Assembly: GCF_028453695.1 (NCBI RefSeq)
Contig: NC_135773.1
Span: 9,424,001 to 9,488,000, forward strand
Length of the DNA stretch: 64,000 bases
From: Augochlora pura
Taxonomy: Eukaryota > Arthropoda > Insecta > Hymenoptera > Halictidae
Direction: 5' to 3'
The notes under the pieces were generated by a model. That model saw nothing but the letters and a program-made list of their open reading frames with translations. It searched no databases and was not told where the DNA came from. Each line of letters begins with the position of its first letter. The stretch's first letter is position 1. Shown piece after piece: positions 36,138-47,868 of this stretch. The translations under genes and the position numbers were made by a program.

Positions 36138-37200
36138 AATGATTTTCCCGTTTTGTATTCGATTTAGCAAGTGTCGATCATCGCAGTCACGAAAGACATC
36201 GAAGCGCGATGGGTCAACGAATTGTTCTCACCTGAATGATCATGACGTAATGCCTGATTCGAACGACAAGTTTACGGGAAATTCGACATCGCAGATTCGT
36301 TACACGGTGCAACAAGTGCGGGGAATAAAAGTTTCCCGCGTAAGCAGCGGATCTGTTTGAGTAGGCCCTAATTTACCGGCGAAGGCGAGCGAATTTAAAT
36401 GTTTAAGTCCCGGCGTAAACAATGTCGATTGGCGGGTTAACCGAGGTAAAATGAATAGCCAAACACGCGGACTGCAACGGTGTACGAGTGAATAATGTAT
36501 GCAGGCCTCGTGCGCGTTGTGTTTTCGGCGGTGGGACAGCGCGGCTCGTCCTGGGAATACACAGGTTCGCCGGCCGTCGCTTAGACACGGGACATGTTTA
36601 TGGCGTCGCGCGTGTGGCTTTCGGGGGGGTTGGGGAGGTGGAATGTGCTGCGAGAAAAACGCTTAGGAAATGTATAGGCGGCGTCGCTCGCAAGAATATA
36701 CCCGCTGAGAGGATCGAGTCCGGTCGAGAACGGCTCCCCTGTGTTTCGGAAGCACCGGTTCGAACGCTTTTGCCGGCGGCAACTTACGACGCAAGAACCG
36801 GTATCTCGCAAGCGTGATATCGAAAAACACGCGACAGATACGAAATACTGTTTCTCATATTAACTGCATCCCATGAAATTCCGCGTCTGACTTCGGGTTT
36901 TACGCGACCGCGCGAAAATTGTAGAGACAAGCGTTGGACAGAATTTGAAAGAGAATTTTTCAACGGCGGAGGAGTGAGAAGAATTTAGGGTAGTTGAGAC
37001 CCTTTGGGGTAGCCAATTATATTTATCGTGTAAAAGATGTCACTGTTTTTATTTACATTCGATCAGTTATTTATCTGTTTAAAGTATACGGGATAAATTA
37101 GTTAAAGTTCTTGGTATTCGATCCGTGACATTCTCTGTAAGACTTGTGAAAGAGCTTAAGAAAATATTGATCGACATTTGGACAAATTCGATTTTATTAA

Positions 37201-37484
37201 CCCTTTGCACTCCGAAACATTCGGCACGTTGGCTACTAGCTACTCGACTCGATTTACAGATCCTCAAGTTATTTAGTATAATTTTGGAACCAAGTAACAA
37301 CGTGTTACAATGATATTGGACTTATATGAATTGGGTGACATCGAGGAATGTATATTTGCGAAAAATCAGTATTTATATTATATTATATATATATGTATAA
37401 CTTTAATGTTCCATGAGAGGGGACATCCGAGTGATATGCTAGAATTACAATGTCCCCTGAGAGGGAACAGCGGAGTGCAAGGGG
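37201..37484 (+). mobile_element. TTAA MITE family 2-like, copy at 37.2 kb
   Basis: This is a 284-bp element flanked by TTAA (37197-37200, 37485-37488) with ends CCCTTTGCACTCCGAA and GGAGTGCAAGGGG. Toward the right, GGGGACA and TGTCCCC arms separated by about 25 bp form a hairpin. The left end matches the 25.5 kb element. Confidence 0.8.
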
Positions 37485-37488
37485 TTAA

Positions 37489-39327
37489 ATATTTAAAACG
37501 TTTTAAATGTTTAAAATTAAACATTGTACAGCAAAGTAACAATTTTTGCAACATTTTCTCCGAGTTTCTGGTAGGTGTATCAGACAACACTTGGAAGAAA
37601 TAAAAACTATCCAGGATGCTAATACTCAATTTAGATGTTCTAACAGATTGAAACTAATGCCATGAAATTTCCAAATTCTTTTATCATCTTAAGATGTATT
37701 CAACCAATTTTATCATAGACGTATAAAGTCCACAGTGTAGTTCTACTGTGTAAAGTTCTAATCCTTCAAAGAATATATTTTCATCGAACTTTGATTACGC
37801 GAAGTCAAGCGAAGAAAATCTATAATACATTAAGCATAAGAATCCACTCTGACGATTACGTCCGCACGAATCTATTTATAGAGTATCACGATCGATAACC
37901 ACTTATTTTCAACATCCCTGGCAACTCTCTCTCTCTGACCGCCATTGTGTCCCGCCGTGTTCCCGAAATTCCAGGCCAGCGAGGTCGACGTATTAAAACG
38001 CGCGGCGGTTCTATGAAACGAGAAGAGGCAATGTAGAAAAATATCAGAAGAATATTTGCGACGGGAGAGGCTCGCTCTCTCAAGTGTAGTGGGCCCTTTG
38101 CATTTCAAGAATACCAGTTTCGGTATCCTGCCGCCGCCGCCGCCGCCGCCGTCCCACCCTCGAACCTTTACGTGGTTTTCCCTTTTGCCCCCGTCGAATC
38201 CACTCGCCGCCCCCGCCGGGCGTCTCGGGCTTTTTCTCTTTAATTTCGTTTGCCGTCAAACTTTCGAGCGGGGCCGGGGCTTTTGAAAGTTCTCCGATAG
38301 GAGAATGTAAATACATTGTCAAAAGACCGCGGCCGTTCGCGGCCGCGCCAGACCGGCGGCTACGGGAATTAAAAGATTACAGGCATGTTTTAGTAGCGTT
38401 CCCGGCTCGTTTCCGTATCGAGCAAGTTCGGCTTCGATTGCTTGTTATTATCGGCCACTTGAAACGCCCCGGAATCGACCCTTCGGCATTCAAGGATCCG
38501 ATGTTGTTACGATATTTCCAACCGTTTCAATCTAAATCAAAACTATGTAGACAAAATAATGATAATAATAATAATAATCTAGTGGAAAATATTAATATTG
38601 ACAATTATACGAGGTACACCTTGTACAACAGGATTTATTTGATCAGTCATTAAGAATATATTAAGGCACAATGTGTAATTATTTTCGGGCACGAACACCT
38701 AAGATCAATTTAAAGCCATTCATTTGCAATGTGATTTGTTGTGCGAATCAATATGAACGTAAGCCTAGTAACATAGTTGAGTAACTGTTCCGAGACATCT
38801 TGGTATATAATAAAGTCTGTATTGAAAACAGGTGTCTTATCGCTCGCTGATCAGAATGACCCTGCATTGGACTACGCTCAAATAAATAAACTTATAATAA
38901 CAATTATATTAATAATAATGATAATAATAATAATAATGATGATAATGCTAATAATAATAATGACAATAGCAACAAAGAACGGTTGTGCTGCACTTGTTTA
39001 GGAAAAATCGGCTCTAGAATTGTTCTCGCGGCGCATCCGCGAATCAATTTGCAGGAAAGGGACGACAAAGGGAAAATCAAATACGTTGATAAAATCGACG
39101 GACTTGTTTCTCGCGTAATTTATCGGTCGTCGTTGCTATCTGCGCGAGAGCCGAGAGCCGAGGGAAATAATTACGCCATTAGGGGACGGTTGAACGCGTA
39201 GGAGGAAGAACACCGGCTGTTCGGCATAGGGGGCCGAGAGGGAACCACGTATTAAGCTTTATCCGTCGATCGTGGAGCAGAAGGGCGGGAAAGAGGGTGG
39301 TTCCGGGGAAAAAAGCGCGAGAAGAAG
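37489..39327. other. Noncoding; CpG-rich at 37.9-38.4 kb, AAT repeats at 38.5-39.0 kb
   Basis: No supported gene. The 38.1 kb CCG run and the AAT-rich patches are the only structure seen. Confidence 0.5.
38130..38151. repeat. (CCG)7 microsatellite
   Basis: This is a CCG trinucleotide run in a CpG-rich island (38.0-38.4 kb). No supported gene reads through it. Confidence 0.92.
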
Positions 39328-39419
39328 CCCGGACGTGTCGAACAATCAGCAACGCAAACAACGAGGCGCCTCCACCGCGCGACTACGTTCCTCTTCGTCG
39401 ATCGGTTATCAGCGTTATC

Positions 39420-39452
<33 letters not shown>

Positions 39453-39527
39453 CCCTGCAGAGTCTCGACTCCTCTCCTCCACCCTCCCTCCCTATCACCC
39501 GATTTAATCCCCTTTCGCACAGCTACA
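39328..39527 (+). repeat. Local duplicated block, copy 1
   Basis: This block runs from GTCGAACAATCAGCAACGC through GTTCCTCTTCGTCGATCGG to the (TC)n tract and a C-rich end. It matches 40005-40197 in order and orientation, about 680 bp away. One plus-strand frame is open in both copies (PPPRDYVPLRRSV against PPPREYVPLRRSV), but many differences change residues and both run into the microsatellite. Confidence 0.85.
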
Positions 39528-39835
39528 GGAGAGCCTCTCTTATCTGATAACATCATCTTTGTAATATCCCGATACCAAAACATTCTATTGTCTAACCACA
39601 TTGTTCAAGTTCTCTACCGGGTGACCAAGTTCTCTCATAAACCGCTCGGATGCCAGGATATTGACAAACTAATTGGTCGGTTAAGAGAGACTCCAGTATG
39701 ACAATATTCGTACCTGATAATAATACTAATCATCTCCTGGACATTTTCTAGACAAAAATTTTCCAACTTTGCGTGGTATATTTCAATAAATATTAACGAG
39801 AAGACACGGAAAGTATTTCAAACGTATCCAAAGCA

Positions 39836-39944
39836 GACGAATTTATCAGCGTTCTTAATCTCAGCGCACTATAGATTTTCTGTGAATTGTACCTCCTTGT
39901 AAGCCGATATGAATCTCAGACGAGATTGCAGGTGCTGAGTAAAG
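39836..39944 (+). repeat. Dispersed repeat of about 108 bp, copy 1
   Basis: It contains ATCAGCGTTCTTAATCTC, TATAGATTTTCTGTGAATTG and CCGATATGAATCTC in the same order as 50717-50826. No inverted ends or tail were seen; the element class is unknown. Confidence 0.75.
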
Positions 39945-40004
39945 GAAAAAATAGTTTGAGAATCTCAAAGAACGCGTCAATTTTTGTGATTAGTAGAGAA
40001 GCTG

Positions 40005-40197
40005 GGACGGGTCGAACAATCAGCAACTCAAACATCGAGGCGCCACCGCCGCGCGAGTACGTTCCTCTTCGTCGATCGGTTATCGGCGTCATCGTCTGTC
40101 TCTCTCTCTCTCTATACTCCCCGCGGAGTTTCGTCTCCTCCCTTCCGCCCCCCACCCCACCACCTTATTTTACCTCCTTTCGCACTCCTTTCATCCC
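40005..40197 (+). repeat. Local duplicated block, copy 2
   Basis: This is the second copy of the 39.3 kb block, with a shorter (TC)n tract (40099-40113). Identity outside the microsatellite is about 85 percent by eye. Confidence 0.85.
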
Positions 40198-40533
40198 CTG
40201 GCCCGCAGTGCGGACTGCTCCGCGGAAACTTCGAAGATTCGTCAAACCTCACCAGGAAACGCCACGGGAGAAGTTCGAGTTGGACGCCTTCCAACTTCTC
40301 GCCGGATCTCGTCGCTTTGGTTCGGCCACTGCCGATACACAAGCCGGTGGAGGAGTGCAAGACGTTTTCCTCGAGCCGATAGAAATGTGATCGATGAGCT
40401 GCTGAGACCCGCGTTTTGATAAGACGTCCAGCGTCGCCGGATAACGACGATTGCGAACCGAAAGTTTCCGGATTCCGCTGCGAACCTGATCAATTGCTGA
40501 TATCGTTGATGAAATTGCTAGAATGATAATAAA

Positions 40534-40534
<1 letters not shown>

Positions 40535-40579
<45 letters not shown>
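40535..40579. repeat. (TAA)n microsatellite, about 15 repeats
   Basis: This is a pure AAT/TAA tract. Shorter AAT tracts lie at 38561-38579 and 38911-38962. Confidence 0.96.
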
Positions 40580-43500
40580 GCGATAATAAAACAATAATAG
40601 AAGTATAAATGAAAATATGATTACAAAATAAAAAACACAAATTGAACATCCCAACTTCTAATAACATTATGGAGCGTTTCAGTTTTGTTGTTCAAATTGT
40701 TTCGATTTTGACTTCTCCTTTTCGAAACTGATTTTTTATAAACAAAGTTGTGTACATATAACTGCACAGCTGAGAAAACAAATGTTGAATACTGACAACA
40801 AGCATTGTCTAACGGTTCGATGAATTGGGACAGCGCGTCGCTTCGGACGTTGTATCCGCAAGTCGACTGATTAATCGATATCCGATACATGGGAGAAGCA
40901 ACAGTTGCGATTAGCAATCGATAACGCGGCGGCAGAAAATTTGATGAAACGTAAAGCAGGTAATTTGTCAATCTGCTCTGCACCTGTTGTACACGAGGCG
41001 TCGCGTGAGGCGCGCCTGAAAGAGATTTAATGTGTTATCAATAGATGCTGATACAATGATTTATATTCAAATTGGAATTAAAGATTCATAAGGGGAATTG
41101 ATTATGCATTTTCCGGTGCGAACATTCACATGCAAATCGGTGAAAAATTACGCGCGATTCGGGGATCGGACGAAGTTTAAGAAGTTGTGACGCAGTGGTT
41201 ACGGTCCGCGCATAGTCAGACATCGGAACTTTGGAGATTACTGCCAGTGATATTAATTTCGCAGGGACGCGTCTCGTGTTCGCAAAGTAGAATTTGCATA
41301 GGTTTCCCGTCAATTTAATTGTCAATTCATAATTTCGTCAATTTCATCGGTTTTAATTGACAATATTTATTTACTAGCAATAGTAAAATCACAATAAACG
41401 TATTTTACGTTTCCGATTATTAGACTGCGGATTTTATGGAATGAATGAAACAAAGTAATTAAAGAAAAAAAATTCTATTATTATGGTATTGTATATATTA
41501 ATATAATAATAAATTATATATTATTATATTAGATTGTTCTTTTCCATAAGCCTGTAGAAATTGGAATTCTCTTACGAAAAATATTAACATTTTTCACTGC
41601 ATTACTTCGCAAGCTTATTAATAGACTTTTTAACGATTATCTTTTATTTAAAAGGTATTCAATAATAATCTGAGACGAAAGGATGAAGTTAGGAGAATTA
41701 TGTTAAATTACAAATCAAATTGTTCGCAAACTGTTCATTTCGAATTTTCGAATGACCGTCGAATGAGCGCTTACGGATAGATCGTAAAAATTATAAAAAT
41801 AAACCAGCTGCAGTAAATTACTCAGCGCTTTGTTTAAAATCGAAGTTGTCGATAAGAACCGCCTTATCGATTTCCACGCGGGTGAGAGTGAGTCACAGCT
41901 CTCCGAGTCTGAGCCGCGGGAATGCAGTTGCACAAAATATATACGGGGGTGTTAGATCGAACTCTTATAAGGGTGTCCTTGATCCAGATTGATGTCCCGC
42001 TAGGACATCCTTAACGTACCGTGTAATTCGGTCCTTTCTTTCATTTCGAAATGGCTGGGCTCGATCATTCAACGATCCTGCATCTGTTCGACGTCCGCCA
42101 TTTATTTTCCATTTTGATTTCCATTCGTCTTTCACGCGAGCAACGATACTTGACCACTCCCTCCTGAAACCGTGCTTTCGCAAACGCACACGTGACAGAA
42201 CGCGAATTACTTTTATCATACAAATCGATGTATTTGCATATTTTATTTTGCCATTCAAAATTTAAAATATCTAACTAAATTTTCGTGGTAAATAATATAT
42301 TTTTCTTGTAACTCGGTTGTGACTGAACTGCTGATTCTACGAATTACAAAAACAAATAGATGAATAATATATGGAACGGTAAAAATGTTTTAAAAGAAAA
42401 TGTTTTATGAAATATGCCAAGTAGTAAAATCGATGGTTATCTATTTTAAAATCTATTATTAATTTAAATCAATTATTACTTAACGCTTGTTTGTCACAGA
42501 GTTTCTATTTGTACATAAAGACCCGCAGCCTAGTCATAACTCTCCTAATTGATACGAGAAAATCCATTTATGTGTTGTATAATGATTGTTACACAAGCGA
42601 ACCAATATTTCAACTCATAACCGAGTGTGACACAAATAACTAATCGCTAGATACGTAACGAAACATGAAACAGGATTTAGGAAACAGATCGATTTCTTGT
42701 TCTAACAAGTTTAATAAGTTGAAATAATGTAAAATGCTTTTAAATTAAAATTCGAAATCAGTAAAAGTTGTTTAAAATTAGATAAATTTTTTTTGGTGTT
42801 GTGAAAGGAGAGAAACAAAAGTTTAAGCATTTCACCTGTTAGTACGTATTACATCTCCATGCAAATCGCAGCAATAATGTTGCTACGAATTTTCTTAATC
42901 TCGTTTTCATTCATCGTCGACCGGTTAATATTAACGACAGCGTCGTGGAACTATGAATATTCACGGATGAAGGGCCGGTCCTCCGCCCTCTCGTTGTAAT
43001 CAAGTTTTCGGCCGTTTCTTTCCTCCGTAATTATTTGCAAGTACCGCCCACGTTGACTCCATGTCGCACAGTATTTCAAAACGTAACAAATGTTTATAAT
43101 ATATCTCATAATTCTAAACTTGAAACTGTGTTAATTCAGACTTTTATCGATTAATTTCTAATTAATTTCTGTGGCCTTAAGAATACAATGTTATGTATTC
43201 CATTGCCATTGTATTCCTGCCATTTTCACAATATTTAATTATTCATAGCTTATAACAACGTTGGCCAATTTAGATAAAATTTGCAGCAACATTTAATATT
43301 TAATTATTCACTGAATCAAGAATAGTTAAAAGATATGTTTTCATAATTTGTTGGTACTTGAACTGATTTTAATCTCTGCAAAAATTCTTTTCAACGTTTT
43401 TAAAATCCGTTTCAACATTTTAAAATCTTTTGGGTATAAAAAAAATATTGAAACGATGTTACGAAATGTAAAATAATTTACATTTTATGTAGAATTCATA

Positions 43501-45513
43501 ATACGCACAGATGCATCTTAGAATTGCATAAAATTATTTCGAATTTCCCATCGGTAAAGATATCAGAAAATATTTCAGAATTAAGAAATAAAATTGTTCA
43601 GCATCGAAAAAAAGAAGACGTAAAATAAACGTTGATTATGTCGGAGAGTAGCGTATTAATTCTGCAGTAATTAAACCTGGAGCTGAAAAAAAGGAAGCGG
43701 ATGCTATACAGTCACCTGCAGTCAGCCACTGTCTCTCGGAACACGGTGCGTCCGTCCGACTCTATTTGCTCCGTGAAATTGTAATTTTAACCTGCCCTCT
43801 CGCCGCCATCTTTCGTCCTTTCTGCAGTGTCCAGGACGGCGACCTTCTCACAATTACTTTCTGCCATTATCCATGGAGTTTTGTCTCCTTCCCGTTCCGT
43901 TTGGTCTTATAATAATTGCATTTTTTACCGTGGACCCTGCTGCTTCGCTTTTCCTAAGAAACTCTCTCTCTCTCTCTCTCTCTCTTTCACGTATATATAT
44001 ATATAACAATTGACGGTATTATCTCGCATAATGCGACCCGCTTATCAGGAACAGCGTTACCCCTTGAATTCGGAGGATGTCGCTCACGGAAGATTAGTCG
44101 AGTATTTTCGAGGCATTGTTGGCAGACGATTCTTTTCAGGCTGAATACGGTATGACTCGGGGTACTTATCGATGCGCTGCGTCTCGATCTTGAAATCGCT
44201 CTGCGCGGCTCTCAAGCAAATGCAAACCGATCGATCTCTGCCCCATTCGCTTGACAAACATAATCGATTGGCACTTTGACTGCCGCGTCAACAACTTTTA
44301 AAAATTCATAAAATTAATGCATTTTGTTTGATTCAATTAAAACTGGAAAGTGAAGTACTTACTTTTTCAACATACTTATGGTTGCGCGAAAGATAAACAA
44401 TGCAGCTTCTTCGTAATAAACGCGTCAGCAAACAATAGCACTCTTTGTTTCTCGCAATGAAGAAAATGTGAGGTACTCCGCTATGATTCACTCGTATTGA
44501 AGACCAGATAATCAAAGTCTTAACATAGAAAAATAATTAACTAGAACAGTGAAGACAACGAAGCGTTGCTCATCGATTTCACTGATCAATTTCACACTAA
44601 ACAGCGTCGCTAAACGTACGAAGAAAGTATCATAAAGCAGAAGCACTAGAAATTGTTGAGCTGCACAATTCTTTGCTGATAACAAATCGTTTTAATTTAT
44701 CCAGAGATCAGAATTTTCAAGCAGTCCGCTCTGTTTCCCCCAACAGTTCTCTATCGTGGAATTTAATTTTCTTCTTTGCTTCCGTTCCTATTTGTTCAGC
44801 CAATATTGTTTCCGGTCTCTACCGGCGATACCAGCTCGAACGCGAGGACACACCCACGCGATGAACAAGAAACTCGCCCGATACCGCATTGACATCGCGA
44901 ACGCATCGAATAGCTGATATAATTGACGGGTTCGTCCGATTTAATCTTCGCAGTCCACGGTCCGGAGAAGTTGCACAACTCGCCGAACTCGTTCGCGAAT
45001 TTTTCCGAAGGACCGCTTAATACCGAACCAACCGTGGCAAGTTTTAATTAAACTAATTTTACCGCTAAAACTGTGCACGTATACACGGTCTTGCGGCACC
45101 TTCTCTGGCATATTAATAAAGGTTTCCTTGTAAACTTGAACGCAACCTAGCCGTGGATAGCGTTACTCGGAGGGTAATTATCCGGCTTCGGTAATTGTCT
45201 GCTCGTGGAACTTTTTCTGGTAATCATCGCGCAACTATCCCGCTTTCTAATTCAATTTCGCGGCGGAGGTAGTCTTGGTGGAACGGTTCTGCCGCGCGCT
45301 AAACTTTCGAGATATCAATGTAATTAATTACCGTGCAGAAGTTCTGCAGGCTCGCGTAAATTATCGTGATTAGAGTATTTATCAAACACTGTTCGACGCA
45401 AGCATTCCGCGAGCATTTCCGAAGCAAGTTCGACGTTTGACGCATTTATTCCGGATAAAGAACGTCTTCTGGACGTCTGCGACGTCGGAATCTAAGCAGC
45501 CCCCGACGTCGGA
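40580..45513. other. Noncoding, about 5 kb with almost no structure
   Basis: AT-rich sequence from 41.3 to 43.7 kb has no open frame of note. A half-end of the TAGACTGCGG family lies near 41420, and 44.8-45.4 kb is CpG-rich. Confidence 0.5.
43962..43986. repeat. (CT)n microsatellite followed by (TA)n
   Basis: About 12 CT repeats are followed 4 bp later by a short TA run (to about 44005). Confidence 0.9.
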
Positions 45514-45517
45514 ATAA

Positions 45518-45839
45518 CCACTTCGGTACGAGCGTCGACTATAGTCGACGGCCACAGATGAACACGCACAGCCGAGTGTCGACTATAGTCGACGGCCACA
45601 GATGAACACGCACACGGCCGAGCATCGACTATAGTCGACTATAGTCGACTGCCAAGAACTTTTGCCTTATCTCTACAATTGCAGTGTTTACGTCCAGAAA
45701 TACACATAAATAAGCTTTTCTCGTTAAAGATCTGTAAAAGAGCAAAACGGATTCACTGTCGATGCACGAAGTAGCATGCGAATGGTGAGTGCCGGCTGTG
45801 GGCACAATTTCGTGGCCGATGCGCGCCGTACCGAAGTGG
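45518..45839 (+). mobile_element. TTAA MITE family 5 with internal palindromic tandem array
   Basis: This is a 322-bp element with ends CCACTTCGGTACG and CGTACCGAAGTGG, followed on the right by TTAA (45840-45843) and preceded on the left by ATAA (a one-base variant). Right after the left end are three 44-46 bp tandem units, each carrying GTCGACTATAGTCGAC. Confidence 0.72.
45534..45650. repeat. Three tandem units of 44-46 bp, each with GTCGACTATAGTCGAC
   Basis: Copies begin near 45534, 45578 and 45624. Each has the 16-bp perfect palindrome followed by GGCCACAGATGAACACGCAC. The third unit has an extra half palindrome. The array lies entirely inside the family 5 element. Confidence 0.85.
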
Positions 45840-46302
45840 TTAAAAAGACGCGAATCCGTTTCGGTCCGTCGATTTTACGAAATGTAGCTGGTCCTCGAAG
45901 CAGCGGCAGAGAGGCATCGCGCGATGCGTTCGGGCCTCGTCGAGGGAATAAACGCGACGACACCGCAGGCAGCAGAGACACCCACGCGAGGCTGAAAGGG
46001 GCTCCTCCGCGGTGGCATGGGAAAAAGAACGGCGGCGGAAGGTGAGCCGAGCGGCACGCAGCTGCCTGCACTTCTAAATCGCTTAATCGCTGTTTTTCAC
46101 GGATCAGGAACTTTAGAAAAACTTCGCCGTTCCCTGTCCCGGTTCCGTTCCTCCGTCTCTCCTTCCCGCGGCCACTTGGCGGGGGCCGCGTCGAGAATGC
46201 TTGATGCCGGCGAACACCGGTCCACGGTTTTCGGCGACGAAGCCGCCGATTACCGAGACCTTGTGCTTCTTCTTCGAGCTCGCGAGACCGTCACACCTTT
46301 AA

Positions 46303-46614
46303 CCTTTTAGATACGGCTGAATTCTGCGTGTGGCTATTTCCCTGGACGGCAGGGTCTGACGTGAACAACGTATAATTGATATAACACTACAAAGTGTGAC
46401 GGGCAATTCCGTTTTGTACACGAGAACATTCAAATGAATTGATAGATCGATGATTAAATCATAATTTTTTAAAAATATATATTACACATACTTTAACTAT
46501 AACAATTCACTTTAATAACTAATAATATAATACACGAAAGCCACTATAGTGGCGCATCGTCCTGAAAAATGATATCCGCGAAAGCCACTATAGTGGCGCG
46601 TAGTATCTAAAAGG
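46303..46614 (+). mobile_element. TTAA MITE family 1, copy D (divergent, enlarged)
   Basis: This is a 312-bp element with TTAA at 46299-46302 and 46615-46618 and the same CCTTTTAGATAC ends. The interior differs from copies A-C, and the right terminal module CGAAAGCCACTATAGTGGCGC is present twice (about 46535 and 46579), separated by ATCGTCCTGAAAAATGATATC-like sequence. It is an older or separate subfamily. Confidence 0.85.
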
Positions 46615-46848
46615 TTAACCTCAGAACGGTGACCTATCGCAAATTTATTCCTAACGCTGGCCATCGTGGCTAGCTACAATGGTGATAACCTGACGGCAAA
46701 TTGATTCTATATCAATTAATGAAGACTCAGAAATAAACTCTGTACCAACAGTGATGACATCTTTAAGAAGTATCTGATACCATAAATACAATAAAATACA
46801 GCAAAAAGAAACTCAATAGAAAAAGGAATGAAACCTACGAGTTACTGT

Positions 46849-47127
46849 CTTTGTACAACAGATCCATAGATGATTCTCATTTTGTAGAAAGATCCGCAGA
46901 CAAGCGATCGGATCTCCATGATACAGTTATAAAACAAGAATAGTGTTATTACAGAAAGATTTGCAATTTTTGAAATAATGGCAACGCTTTTTTGCAACAG
47001 ATCCATAAGTGATTCTTATTTTGCAGAAAGATCCGCGGTCAAGCGATCGGATCTGCACGATAAAATTATAAAACAAGAATAGTGTTATTATAGAAAGGTT
47101 TGCAATTTTAGAAATAATGGCAACGCC
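46849..47127. repeat. 139-bp tandem duplication
   Basis: The two copies share CAACAGATCCATA, AAAGATCCGC, CAAGCGATCGGATCT and AAAACAAGAATAGTGTTATT in order, starting near 46856 and 46995. Identity is about 90 percent by eye. It lies about 230 bp right of MITE copy D. Confidence 0.9.
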
Positions 47128-47538
47128 TTAACGCTTAAACATTAAAATTGCATAATGAAAAAAAAAGGGAAGAAAAAATCGTGACAGATGCTTTGGAATT
47201 GTAGAATGTCGACTTGATCAAACGTGGCCGGGAAATGCTCGCCTCGTCTCTCCTGGACGCCGAGAATCTGCGAAACACGGGGTTATAGAAAAATGCTTCA
47301 CAGGGAAGGAGCTATCAGTTGCGTTTCCGCTCGACCGTGAAAATTATTTTCTCAAGACCGAGGGAACGCAATTTAATGGGTCATCGAGCGCCAACCACGC
47401 GGTTCCCCCGCGTCTGTTTCGAGTATCAAGGGAGCCGAGGCATCAAAGTTTAAAAAGCGTGGAAAGCCGTGGGTATCGCGGAAGAAAGTAATCGCGGGAA
47501 CGTCTGCCCCCTGTATCGCCTTGGGCGATGCCGGATCA

Positions 47539-47579
47539 GAGAAAGAGAGAGCGAAAGAGAGAGAGAGAGAGAGAGAGAA
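47539..47579. repeat. (GA)n microsatellite
   Basis: This is an impure then pure GA tract in otherwise GC-rich unique sequence. Confidence 0.93.
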
Positions 47580-47814
47580 ATCCTCCAGATTTCCATCGAT
47601 TCCGGCACGGTTTCAGGGGCGGCCGCGTCGTTTTTCTCCCGCTCACGTCGGATGACGCTGGCGGTATCCCTTTGGTCTCCCGGAGAGTAATGATCGCGCG
47701 ATGACGGCTGTCAATATGTTACCTCGCGCCATCTGACGTCCGTATCCCGGCTCTGTTTGATTACGCGGCGAGTTCTCGCTTCTCGTTGCCTGCCGGGCAG
47801 CCTGTTCAAACGAA

Positions 47815-47815
47815 T

Positions 47816-47866
<51 letters not shown>
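47815..47866. repeat. (GA)n microsatellite
   Basis: This is a GA tract with one AAAG interruption, 236 bp from the previous GA tract. Confidence 0.95.

Positions 47867-47868
<2 letters not shown>

Larger units (their letters stand above)
34410..37196. other. Noncoding, includes the gap at 35.8 kb
   Basis: If the 34.2 kb donor is real this would be the start of an intron. Two isolated AAGTGGTTAA ends of family 5-like elements lie at 35.4 and 36.1 kb. No coding exon recognised. Confidence 0.45.

Noticed and set aside
39887..40390. 167-codon open frame resembling the 39.3 kb frame
   Set aside because: The peptide similarity comes from the DNA duplication; changes between copies are mostly residue-changing and both include a microsatellite.
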